A model generated the notes under the pieces. It had not been told where the DNA came from and ran no database searches. It was given only the letters and a program-made list of their open reading frames with translations. This document shows positions 14,220-25,900 of a stretch of DNA of 64,000 bases, piece after piece. Both the position numbers and the translations under genes were made by a program. Position 1 is the stretch's first letter. Each line of letters begins with the position of its first letter. This DNA comes from Trichoplax adhaerens (Eukaryota; Placozoa; Uniplacotomia; Trichoplacea; Trichoplacidae). The stretch is from the NCBI RefSeq assembly GCF_000150275.1, contig NW_002060967.1, forward strand, positions 248,001 through 312,000, given 5' to 3'.

Positions 14220-15595
14220 TTAATAATTTGTATCGTTCGATTTCAATTTTTGAACAAGATAGAGCTGAATGCTAGGATGAAGTAAAATTGTAATAAATTG
14301 TACGCCAAGGTACATGATCATGAACAATTTTGTATTAGTCGATTTCAGTTTTTGAATAAGATTGAGTTGAATGCTGCGATGAAGTAAAGTCATTGTACCC
14401 GTATAATGAATTGTACGCAGAGGTACATGGTGATGAACAATTTTGCATTGGTCGATTTCAATTTTTGAATAAGATTGAGTTGAATGCTGCCATGAAGTAA
14501 AATTATTGTACCCGTATAATGAATTGTAGGCGGAGATGCGTGATGATGAACAATTTTGCATTGCTCGATTTCAGTTTTTGAACAAGATTAAGTTGAATAC
14601 TGCGATGAAGTAAAATCGTAATGGATTGTATACTAAGGTGCATGATGATAAAACGATTTTGCATTGGTCGATTTCAGTTTTTGAATAAGATTGAGTTGAA
14701 TGCTGCCATGAAGTAAAATTATTGTACCCGTATAATGAATTGTAGGCGGAGATGCGTGATGATGAACAATTTTGCATTGCTCGATTTCAGTTTTTGAACA
14801 AGATTAAGTTGAATACTGCGATGAAGGAAAATCGTAATGGATTGTATACTAAGGTGCATGATGATAAAACGATTTTGCATTGGTCGATTTCAGTTTTTGA
14901 ATAAGATTGAGTTGAATGCTGCCATGAAGTAAAATTATTGTACCCGTATAATGAATTGTACGCAGAGGTACATGGTGATGAACAATTTTGCATTGCTCGA
15001 TTTCAGTTTTTGAATAAGATTGAGTTGAATGCTGCCATGAAGTAAAATTATTGTACCCGTATAATGAATTGTACGCGGAGATGCGTGATGATGAACAATT
15101 TTGCATTGCTCGATTTCAGTTTTTGAACAAGATTAAGTTGAATACTGCGATGAAGTCAAATCGTAATGGATTGTATACTAAGGTGCATGATGATAAAACG
15201 ATTTTGCATTGGTCGATTTCAGTTTTTGAATAAGATTGAGTTGAATGCTGCCATGAAGTAAAATTATTGTACCCGTATAATGAATTGTACGCGGAGATGC
15301 GTGATGATGAACAATTTTGCATTGCTCGATTTCAGTTTTTGAACAAGATTAAGTTGAATACTGCGATGAAGTCAAATCGTAATGGATTGTATACTAAGGT
15401 GCATGATGATAAAACGATTTTGCATTGGTCGATTTCAGTTTTTGAATAAGATTGAGTTGAATGCTGCCATGAAGTAAAATTATTGTACCCGTATAATGAA
15501 TTGTACGCGGAGGTGCATGATGATGAACAATTTTGCATTGCTTGATTTCAGTTTTTGAACAAGATTGAGTTGAATGCTACGATGAAGTCCAATTG
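14220..15595. repeat. Satellite array, ~108-bp monomers in a ~216-bp higher-order unit, 13 monomers
   Basis: The block TCGATTTCAGTTTTTGAAYAAGATTRAGTTGAATGCTGC recurs near 14237, 14340, 14453, 14565, 14669, 14781, 14884, 14999, 15110, 15214, 15325, 15428 and 15541. Two monomer types alternate over most of the array. One continues with AAGTAAAATTATTGTACCCG and the other with AATCGTAATGGATTGTATAC. Together they form a ~216-bp dimer. The dimers starting near 15110 and 15325 are almost identical, while the outer monomers are diverged, a classic sign of recent homogenisation in the centre. The unit stays open for about 68 codons on the minus strand, which produces repeated spurious open frames. Confidence 0.95.
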
Positions 15596-15708
15596 CACAC
15601 TGGGGTACTTGATCGGCATCCTTTCTTGCAACATAAAGTCAGTGAATTTATTATTTATCTGAATTTTGACCTAGGTCCATATACGACGCATGTAGAGACG
15701 TATACAAG

Positions 15709-15801
15709 ACCAGTGTCGGGAGCCTAGAGGTTTTGTCCTTTACCTGTATGGCCGAGAAAGTCGGCCATATTGGACACTGGTAAAGTATTGTATATACAAT
15801 A
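15709..15801. other. Nested inverted repeat / foldback element
   Basis: An outer pair of arms (ACCAGTGTC at 15709-15717 and GACACTGGT at 15773-15781) encloses a perfect inner hairpin: TATGGCCGA at 15747-15755, a five-base loop, and TCGGCCATA at 15761-15769. Immediately after it lies the 16-bp palindrome TATTGTATATACAATA (15786-15801). The element sits about 110 bp downstream of the satellite array. It could be a remnant of a miniature foldback transposon or a structured transcript. I see no target-site duplication that settles this. Confidence 0.55.
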
Positions 15802-15817
15802 TTGTAGTGGACGTTTA

Positions 15818-16032
15818 ATAAATAAATAAATATTTTTTATTCCACGATGATGTCATTTTTTCTATGATCTCAAGACTTGTTAAGGTAGATTAAGCAGAAA
15901 TTACTTAACTGGAAAAAAGTAGCTAATAGCATTTGCTGCATTCATTTTTGCCCATAGTGGCCATAGAAATAAATAAATCTTTTTTTTTTCACGATGATGT
16001 CATTTTTTCTATGATCTCAACACTTGTTCAAT
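15818..16032. repeat. Two-copy duplication, ~147-bp period
   Basis: The sequence AATAAATAAAT followed by a T-run and CACGATGATGTCATTTTTTC occurs at about 15820-15885. It recurs almost unchanged at about 15966-16032, each time continuing with TATGATCTCAA.ACTTGTT. The unit between includes a CATTTTTGCCCATAGTGGCC segment. Confidence 0.8.
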
Positions 16033-18210
16033 GTACTGTACTGTACGTTGGCCATAGAATGCTGTGCTAGTACAGTACTGTCAATCTGTATTATACTGTA
16101 GAATCCATTTTTGAAGGACATTGCAAGTGACAAATTGATGCCAAAACAGGTCACGACCACTGTAAAGTGACATCACAAATGCCTCTCGTACCAGGTGACC
16201 AAGGATTGGCTACCCATCATGCATTCCGGTTTTGACACCATCCCTTTGTCTTGACAATGGAAGCTTGAATGCAAAGAGACGGCCGTACCTGAGTAGTCCA
16301 CTTGTTTACTATAGTATTTCTACAGTGTACAGTACGCTAGCAGCAGAGTCTTTCTCTTGTGTCTTACAGTAGCATACTGTAGGGCGCAGTGGGAAAACAA
16401 TCACGGCTTTTGTATCTGCATGAGTGAAAATCAATTTCAGTTGGGGAATCCATCTACATGTATTTCAGGTTTTGTGGTACAGTAGATTGATTGGAGACCA
16501 AAGTCAATCAACAACACTAATTAATAATCGGTTAAGGCACCTATCGTCATTGGAAAGTGGAGGTAAGATTGTACAGGACTCGTTTCTATTTTGTTGTTAT
16601 CGTTGATAACGTCACTGTGCAAGGGTACATGTTGTCGCCGTTCGTGTTGATCCCTTTGGTTCAAGTTGAGAATGAGTTAATTCAGTCTTCAAAAAATATA
16701 AGGAAGAGTCATCTTGAACGGATTCATTCCTTTCACAAACTGCAGTATAACAGTGTACAGTATATCCTGAGTGCTTTTGATCTTGACACTGCGTAGGATA
16801 GGACTGAATCAATGATACTATTTGTGCTGCCGGATTACTGTACAGCTTTTCTTTTCACATCATCCAACTGCTGTAAAATAATATCAATTCATTAACGTAG
16901 AATGGATCAATCCATCGGCGCAAGAGTTTACCCACCACAATTATCCTATCATGTATTTTATTAATGGTACATCCAGTTGAAAGGATGAGCGTTACTGCTA
17001 GTTGTGATCCACGTCATCAATTTACATTAACTTAAGCGTCTATCTAGTAGTTTTTATTTTATTCATTTTATTCAATGACTCAGTCTTCACACTTGAACAT
17101 CGAGAGTAGAAATGCGATGATGGATGGATACTCGCCCTAGCAATATCGACAAAAAATGGAACTGAGTTATCCTTGATTCTTGCCAAAATCCAAGAATATT
17201 GAGATGAACGACAACGTTAACCCTCGATGTCCTTGACCAAAACATTGCTAATTAATCAATAATTTTTTTTTTTGGGGGGGGGGGTTTCGGCCTGTACTGT
17301 CTTTACTGTACTTTACATCACCGGTATGTCCAGAATTTATTTGTTTACTTTACTTTAGGATATTCCCTTTTAGAATAATAAAATCAGTGGACTGTATTGT
17401 ACACTCGTCAGTAGTCTATATCGTACGTGTAGCTGCCTGGAGGTATCCGCGTGGCAGTATGGAAATGAATTCGGTACAGTACGCTGCACTGTAGAATTCT
17501 GTTTTTCTGAGCTACAGTTGGTACTGTACACTGTAGGCATGACTCACCCGCCATTCCTCTGCAGCGGATTGAGTGACATTATTTTTGCCAACGACTAGTG
17601 CTGCGATTAGCGTTGTACTCTACTTCATGAATCGATAGCAAAAGTAATGTCGCCCCGTGGCTATTTTCCTACTATATCGTTCAGAAGTGGTTTTTCAAAA
17701 CTGAGCCACAAGCGCTTTGCATACACCTGGCTGTAAACGGTTATTTCATAGCAAGCCTGATGACAGTATACTATAGAATAATCTACCACTACCGTACCTA
17801 GTGAAATTGGACTCTTTTTGAAAGCAATCGAAAGTTTAAAAAGAATCCTGTATAAAATGATCATTGCATGATGAAATGGATGCGACTTTTACAGCCAATA
17901 GTTTATATCTAATTTATATCCATTCTAGTGCTTCTACTTTTCCTCCTCAATACAGTACATCACTGCTATCGTACAGGTTGCCTTGGCAATTTTATAATCT
18001 CCATTGATGGTATCAGAATGCAGTATACAAATATGCATGTTGCTCTGTAATGAAAATAGTTCATTCGATTACAACATCTTACATGGTAAACACTGTTAAA
18101 TGCCCTCTTCATTTACTATTAAAATAGACGTATAGACCTTGATATACTGTCCATCATGCAACACATACTTCATAGGCCACAGCAGTGTGTGATATACAGT
18201 ACTGTTCGAT
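16020..18210. other. GTACTGTAC/TACAGTA-rich block A
   Basis: Short words built from TACTGTA and its complement TACAGTA recur many times here, for example near 16030, 16070, 16320, 16370, 17300, 17390, 17475 and 17520. Several form the palindrome ACAGTACTGT. The block also holds a T11G11 tract (17263-17284) and looks less AT-rich than its flanks. A possible exon-like segment bounded by TTTCAG and GTAAGA (about 16469-16562) is present, but its open frames resemble no protein I know. No coding gene is called. Confidence 0.55.
17263..17284 (+). repeat. T11-G11 homopolymer junction
   Basis: A run of eleven T is followed directly by eleven G. A near-identical arrangement occurs at 58520-58540. G-runs of this length can form unusual DNA structures and are also a common place for assembly or polymerase slippage errors. 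Confidence 0.9.
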
Positions 18211-18954
18211 TCGCACGGCAGATTGAGGCGAAAAATAGTTCTACCCGACTTTCCAATGCCTATCTTCGTTATGGATAGGATAATCAACTTGAACTTGCGC
18301 CATCTTGGGAATATTACTTTACTGCATACTGGATACCGTAGTCATAAGAAGAGCGTAATTGATCAGACCGATGTATTTGTTTACAAAAGTACGATTGCTC
18401 ATAGTTGAGCTTTTATAGAACCAATGTTATAAATGGCCCGTAACTGCACAACCTACTGAACATATTGGGCTTACACGGTGTTAATTCAAGTAAATGGCAA
18501 CGGTATTGATTTACCCTCGTGTAATTCCTTTTAGATGCCAATGAAACTGCATTTCAATGACATTGGCTCTATCACACTCCGTAGCATTTCGATAACTAAC
18601 TACTGTAATTATCGCTTCACGATTGCAACTTTCCTTCATTACACAACAACAAGTATTAAAGATAGTTTCACGGTATTACTGGTCATAAGATTCAATTCTG
18701 AATTATTTTTTACAAGGCGTAGTCAATAGGGAAAGGAGCAGAAGAAAGTATGTAATAAATTCCGTTAATATGATGCAATACCCACGTATTAATTAAATTA
18801 AGTGTAAAAATCTGTGATGTGATAGTTTCGTAAATCTCTAGTAATTCAGTTATACCCACCATCAAGTGAAGACAATCGGCTACGTACATAGCATTACTAA
18901 TTCTTTAGAAAAATATTATTATTATTATTATAGCTAATTAACGAATTCTACGCC

Positions 18955-19250
18955 AATAATATGCATACTACGCTTGACTGTAGCACAGTGATGCAATATT
19001 TGAAATCGACGTCAATAATGCAAGATTCAAGCGTAATTAATTAAAATTAATGTTACTGCAATGCTCCAGTTTACATTAATGAATAATTGCTGAGCCGATC
19101 ATAACGCTTAGCCGTGGCACATGATCCAATGCTTAAAATCAGTAACTTTCTAATATTCTAATAACGCTTGACACTAGCCCCGTGCAATGCTTAAAATTGG
19201 CGATTTTCTAAATCATGAATACTTGACACTAGTGCGATGTAATATTTAAA
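18955..19250. repeat. Degenerate ~60-bp tandem repeat
   Basis: The pattern AATAACGCTTGACNNTAGCNCNGTGCAATGCTTAAAAT recurs in diverged form near 18970, 19098, 19160 and 19220, with intervening CAGTAACTTTCTAA-like blocks. It lies upstream of the dioxygenase gene and is non-coding. Confidence 0.6.
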
Positions 19251-20034
19251 TGCTATCAGTTTGGTTGTTAATTATTTCATTTAACTGTAATAATCTACAG
19301 TTTTACATAATCGCTTGCGCAGAGTAGCATCCAATCAATGGAGCACTCCCCTAACGATCTTTATAAATACCAGGAACGACTCCAGAAAAGGTGTAGTCCT
19401 GCAATTACTGTACCCATCAAATAATAAAATCAAATGATGCTGCACCCACAACCAGAATACCCCTAAAAACGATTGTTTTATATTATAGTCTGCATTAGGG
19501 CTAAGTAATTGGTATTCCAAAAATAGATATAAGCCTATACCGTGTACCGTGACGTAAACTAAGTTTTGTTACCTTGTACCTTTAATAGGTATATAGTCGG
19601 TATATAGTCAACCTTCTACTTAATTTAATGCACATTAAATAGACTGTAACAATTGAAATTGGTTCAAATTAAGCTCACAGGAAGAATAAATTTGTAAAAA
19701 GGTCAACCGTATTTAAACTGTATGTTTGTATCATGGACCACTAAGTCGATGCTTTATTTAATTTTACTAGTTTCTTAATGCTATAATTCAGTATCAATTT
19801 TATTACTCTTAACTATTTGAGGATTGTTCCCTTTTTCTATTCGTATGCCTAAAATGAATTCATAAAATTTTCATTTTACACTTGTCAATATATTGTATCC
19901 CGTTAGTGCGACAATTTTGGTGCCTGCTCTTGATTGTACTGCCGTGGTTGATGATTGAAATGTCACTGTAACTTGACATATTGGATTAAATTAAATTTTC
20001 TCTCACTACAGAAAACAACTGAAACTAGCGAATC

Positions 20035-22929
20035 ATGCTGACACGCTTTGTATCAAGTACAGCTCGCCGTCTAATAGGACGTTGCCTGCTAGAAAACAAT
20101 TATAGTGGTAAGATTTTGACAATAAATGGCTTTCAATACCAGTATAAATGATTGTATCTGCTTAGCATGAAAGATAGAATTAACTGTACAACTTTAAAAG
20201 TATCGATTTAAACTATTGTAATTTGGATGTAATTATGTTTACAGTGAAGAAGATAAGTTATTTTCTGAACTCAAATTAGCGTCTTCTATTGTCAGATTCC
20301 CAACGTGTATTAATTACTATCATTACGAGCTAGGATGTACTTTCTGTCGTGCATAATGTAATATCAAACTCATACATCAGCGAGCATGAATTTGATGAAT
20401 GCGGTACATATCTGATAGTTTGTTACTTGCATGAGTGATTGAAGCAAATCTATTGATGCTGGCGAAACTATTGCAGTATATTAACTCATCATGTTACTCC
20501 AATTCATGATGAAAACAATCTTTATTTAATTTTCATCAATTTATGCCTTGTAAATATTGTGAAGAGCTATCGTTCAGAATTTACGCAGCTCAACGATCGT
20601 AAATTATTATCGTATAAGAAGCGAATGTAAACGCTATAAATTTTTCAAAAATCAATTTACCTAATTGAACTTTGAGCTAGATTTTTGTATTTAAGTAGTG
20701 TACATTGCACTCTACTTGTAAAATCATGCTTTTGTATGATTAATTTCTCAGTAAAACTCGGTTAATCATGATATTCTTACACATTCATCTATTGTAGTAA
20801 CTACAGCTAGATTGCAATGTAAACGTACATTTGCCTCATCTGCAGCGTCGACATTTCATGGAAAGTCACAATATCGCTTTACTCATGTACTCCCTGTGAC
20901 AGCTTCATCTACAAAAGTTATTTGGAATGACAGCTTAACAGCCGATATTAACTATTTATGGGTAAGATTATAATGCTAGCAGAATATTATAAGCATTAAT
21001 AAAAGGTTGCTAATTTATTATCCTTTCCTATGTACTGTAGTTACGAGACAATTGCCAGTGTTCTGAATGCAAGCATCCACACACTGGACAAAAACTTTTT
21101 GATATAACTCGAGTGCCTTTAGACTTACAACCACAAGCTATTGAGATGGTCGATGAAGGTAGTCATGTTCGAGTCGTTTGGGACAACGATCAACATGAAA
21201 GTGTTTATGACAGTCATTGGTGAGTAAATTGTATTGATAGTGTGCCTAAAACTATTTTAGACCAAAACAAGTCATTACTAAAGTAGGAATAATGCATACC
21301 AACATTGATATAAAATTAAATTTGTCTAACCAAGGTTACGAGCAAATGGTCGGCACTTTTTTATCAATATTCCGAGTGAAAGTTCTAAACGTAATAGCCG
21401 TCCACAAGAAATCGAATGGAATCAACATTCGATTACGGAAAATCCTCCTGTAATGTCGTATGATGAAATTAAGTCATCCGAGGTTGCACTATATAAATGG
21501 ATAAGTCTAATTCACCGATATGGTGTAGCTATAGTGAAAGGTTAGTCCTTTTCTTCCCCAAGATGTGATTTTTAACACCATAAGACCGATGCTTACAAAT
21601 TTGATCCTGTATGTAAATATTCAATTTTGTTAAATAATTATTCGTTTGTAGGAACACCAATAGAGAAAGATTTTATCTTAGATATGGCTGAAAGGATTGC
21701 TTATGTTAAGGAAACATCTTACGGAAAATACTTTGATGTAGTAGTTGAACCAAAACCGAATTCACATTTAGCCTTTTCAGCTCGCGGCTTAGATCATCAT
21801 ACGGACATGAACTATAGAGAAAATTCACCAGGTAGGTGGTGGAATATTGAGCCACTGGAGTAATGATGAAGAAATTACTCAACAAAAAACTTACGATATT
21901 ACAGGTTTACAGATGTTGCATTGTTTAAAAAACAACCACGATGTTAGTAATCCTGGGGGACGAACTTTTTTTGTCGATGGTCTGCACGTTGTTAGTTGGT
22001 TAAAGAAGCATCATCCGTCAGCATTTTACACTTTATGTTCAATCGAAGTCAAATTTGAATTGACAACTGAATCGGTAACTTCTATTCGCCTGATATACTT
22101 TTCCTTGATATTTTATATTGTTTGATTTAATATTGCTCTTAAACGGCGTACTAAATGCTTAATATACTGCAGTTTACCTATAACCAGACAAAACCAATTA
22201 TCTGCTTGGATAAGGATGGCAATTTTTCGGTAACTACTAGCATTACGAATAAAAGTAAAACTTATTAAATTGGGATTGTTATGTTGGCTTTTACTGAACA
22301 GACTGATTATAATATTTACAATTTGGATATGTTATGTATAGGAAATCCACGTCAATAACAGAACCATGGGTCCGATCCAGGCTCCGAAGGAAACTATAAA
22401 TCCCTTCTACTCTGCATACAAGTATGTGCTATTACATGTGTTGTATTTTCCTCGATTTTGACATGTGATATGAACTATAAATAGTTCATATATCACAGAT
22501 ACAATAGTTTCATTTTTGTAAGGGGTCAACATTATAGTTTTTACTTTTTTTATTTTGAATATTTAGTATACTGATGCGTAAGATTCGCGATCCAGAGTTA
22601 CAATACTCTCTAGGATTACAACCTGGAGATTTAGTAGCATTCAATAATCGTCGTGTGTTGCATGGTCGATCTGCATTCAATTCGGATCGAGTATCTCGGT
22701 AAGATAAAATTTTCTGATAAAATCGAACTACGTTATACAGCAACATAGACAATTAGTATAGCGCTACAGTTTGCAAGTTTTTACATGTACATGTTTATAC
22801 AATAATAGCTATATAATTAAATTGGTTTTTGTATCTCTTTACAGGCATCTTGTGGGATGTTATGTTGATTATGACGAAATGTTATCTAAATTGGATACTC
22901 TGTATGGAAAAGGTTTCTTCCCTAAGTAG
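20035..22929 (+). CDS. BBOX1: Gamma-butyrobetaine dioxygenase-like 2-oxoglutarate oxygenase, ten exons
   Basis: Coding exons are 20035-20107, 20798-20961, 21041-21219, 21335-21540, 21652-21831, 21905-22074, 22173-22229, 22342-22421, 22567-22698 and 22845-22929. All are GT-AG and keep phase, giving 441 residues. The family uses Fe(II) and 2-oxoglutarate; BBOX hydroxylates gamma-butyrobetaine to carnitine. The N-terminal zinc site is visible as C84-x-C86-x2-C89 plus a candidate H131. The metal triad is H257-x-D259 and H402 (in RRVLHGR), followed by the RHLVGCYVDYDEM block typical of BBOX rather than trimethyllysine dioxygenase. The first ~70 residues are Arg/Ser-rich without acidic clusters (MLTRFVSSTARRLIGR) and look like a mitochondrial targeting peptide. 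Human BBOX1 is shorter (387 residues) and lacks one. A TTTCTCTCACTACAG acceptor before the ATG suggests a 5' UTR intron. Exon 2 could instead start at 20807. TMLHE is the main alternative. Confidence 0.88.
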
Positions 22930-25900
22930 TTCAAGGAGAAGCTGACCAAGTTTGATATCAAATACTAGAAATTCATGGATATATTGTGATAGACTTGAAA
23001 GTCCTCCTTAGCCATAATACGCGTTGATGTGCTAACTCACATTTTGTGCTAGTTATACTTGAATTAATTTTATTAATCGTTTATTAACAAAACGATATTA
23101 TCGAAGGCTCTTCATCTATAACTCAACCTTGTACACTATTTCGTAAAATACTTCTTTTAGTAGCTTAAAATGAATTAAGATATTGTGATCAATTAAACGC
23201 TGATTTGATATCTTATCCTTCCTTAAGTTAAGGTGAACTAAAATTTTACTAGTTCATTAAATCAATAATTATTCCTTTTTTAATGGTAAATGCGCATGGA
23301 AAGAGTAGCATTTAATTTATAAGTCACGTATTATTGTTATATTAATAATATATATAAACCGATCCATTTTCGTAGCACTGAAATAATACCTAGAATCTAA
23401 AATTCTTTCTTACTCTCTTATCCATAAATTAATCATCTGTTTGGCTAAAATTATTCATATCGCTGATATTTAACCGATATTTCTCGTTTTTGATTGGCCA
23501 AAAATTTACACATATTATAATAACGCTTGCTATATGGGCTAATCCTTTATCATCTATTCTTGATTATCTACCTGCGTGTAGTTACCGTATCTCATTATTA
23601 ATTCTTAATATGCAGATTGAAGATTCTGGAACGACTTTTGGTGCATAGAATTAAATATCTCTACACAGAGATATCAATACTATGCTGTATTGTTTTAAAA
23701 TACAGTGCTGCAAGGAACCAATTACTATTTACATGAGAACTTTTATTATTAAGAATTTAATCGTATCACATAGAACAATAATTATTATAGTGCGGGCCTA
23801 GCAGCAATAATATACTCTTATACAATACAATAATATACTCTTATTATCACCAGTTAGAGGCAATAATAATAATATCCTTTAAACTTACTGTCGTTCAGTT
23901 ACTAATCACTTCTAAGATAAGTCATAGTTGAAACCATACGTATTGTTGTCGTTAATGTATATTATCTGTAAATGCAGTAGCAAACTGTTTACTAGCTGTT
24001 TTAATCCAAGACTTAATTAGTTCATAACTAATTGCAGTAATGAAGGTACGAACCATGTATTATAATAACTACGTAACTAAAATAATTATAACTATTGTAG
24101 TACTTAAAATTGATCAATTTTGTAAACGGCCTTACGTTTTACTCAGGATTTTAAGCTTCAATATCAATGTATGCTTGTATTAAATCCTATGCATATACTG
24201 TAGTACTCTAGATCGTTTGTAGATATAAAGCAGGTTATAAATATTCAGACTTGGTGTCAATATTGATACTTCTCTATTCTTACGATACTTGCGTAGAACA
24301 AATCAATTAAAAATGTGTCTTATTTTCACATACTGTATGTACACCATAACTATAAATAAAGTGTTTGATGTAGCTCATGATACTATTTGTTATCAAATAT
24401 CAGATATCAAATGAGTTATTTGAATTCTCCGCCGGAACGTGCCGGATGCTATCGCTTGCAAGAAAAACACTACAGTAATTACTCGTATTATCATCCTATT
24501 TTGATATCTTGATAGTTAGCATGAAACTGATTGGATGCAATTATATATAATTATGGTTTTCTGACTGTAACCGATATTCGATTATAAATATCTACTCGCA
24601 TTACAAGATATGAAATATATTCGAATACCGTATTAATAAATTGGATGTAAAACTGAATCCTCAATTATGTTGCAGTATTTTAGATTACGTAATGATTTTC
24701 AAATAAGCAATTATTGAAAAGAGATTTTTACATTTAAAGTACAAATTATACTTGTATCTTTGAGAGAGAAATATCACCAACGTATTGTTGCAATGTTTAA
24801 TAAAGTATGACTATAAGGCAATATTTCTCATGATATCTCCCTACTGTCAGGATTAAACTATATTTAACTGTTATTGTATCTAAAGTTTACTATTTCATTT
24901 TCATTTTATTCCGAGTTATTGCTGTTCCTATAGTAAATATTTTTTGTTGATACAGCAACAATTTTAAATCAGTACTATAGTAATGACAAAAGAAGCATCT
25001 GAATATAACGCATTATTTGATCAGCAGCATATTAATATTCAGATTTTAATTCATAGCTATTAATTTATTGTTATTGCACCTGTTTATAGCTGCATGAAGG
25101 ATAATATTTAGGAAATGTTGATAAAAGTATAACAAACAGCTCGGTCTTTTTAATTTCTTTAGAAAGGTATAAATATTAGTTGCCAAATAATGTCTGTAGT
25201 ATGCAAAATATAAGGAGATATCTACGTGATGTGAAATAGAGATAAACTTGATTTTTGCAATTTCTAACTTTTTTCTTGTCTATAAATTTGGTGTAGGCAA
25301 GAGTGTGTCTGAATGAAAAGACGATATAGCAGAGTAAAACTGAAAATTTGACACCGTGCCGTATTTTAACATGGTCAGATTAGTTGCACCTTTAGAGCAA
25401 ATATTATTGTTTCTCTCAAGCGGAGGCAGGATGTGAAAGCATCTTTGTATTCCAGTAGAGTGCGATCCATTGGCCATCTTTTTATTGGCTATTTTATTTA
25501 CTAATTAGCGTACAAGGCTTTAAGTGAATTATGTTCTCCTTCTTAGTTGTTAGGCTACAAACCTGATGGAAAATGATATACGCGTAGTTATTTAAAAATA
25601 GCAATTGGTATAATAGTTAATCATCTTATTTTGTTCTGCAAAACTAAAGGAAAGCTTAGATCATTGTAATCTCTATTTTTTAGGGAGAAAATGGAAACTA
25701 ACGAAATACTATGATATGCTAGCTTAATTTAGATGACTCAATCGAAAAAATGAACGAAATAATTTGAAATTGTCTATGGGTAAAGTTACACAAAGCGCAC
25801 TTGGATTGATCACGTTTCCAACATTAATCTTCTCACCTAACATGAATGGATTCAAATGAACATCACTTATTGTCGTAGGTGTCTGAAAAGCAAGTGAGAC

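Noticed and set aside
14220-15538. Repeated ~68-codon minus-strand open frames
   Set aside because: They are generated by the satellite monomer. They share its boundaries, end at the same stop in each unit and have no splice or family support.
14220-15595. CRISPR array
   Set aside because: Units of ~108/216 bp are contiguous with no unique spacers, and the window is eukaryotic.
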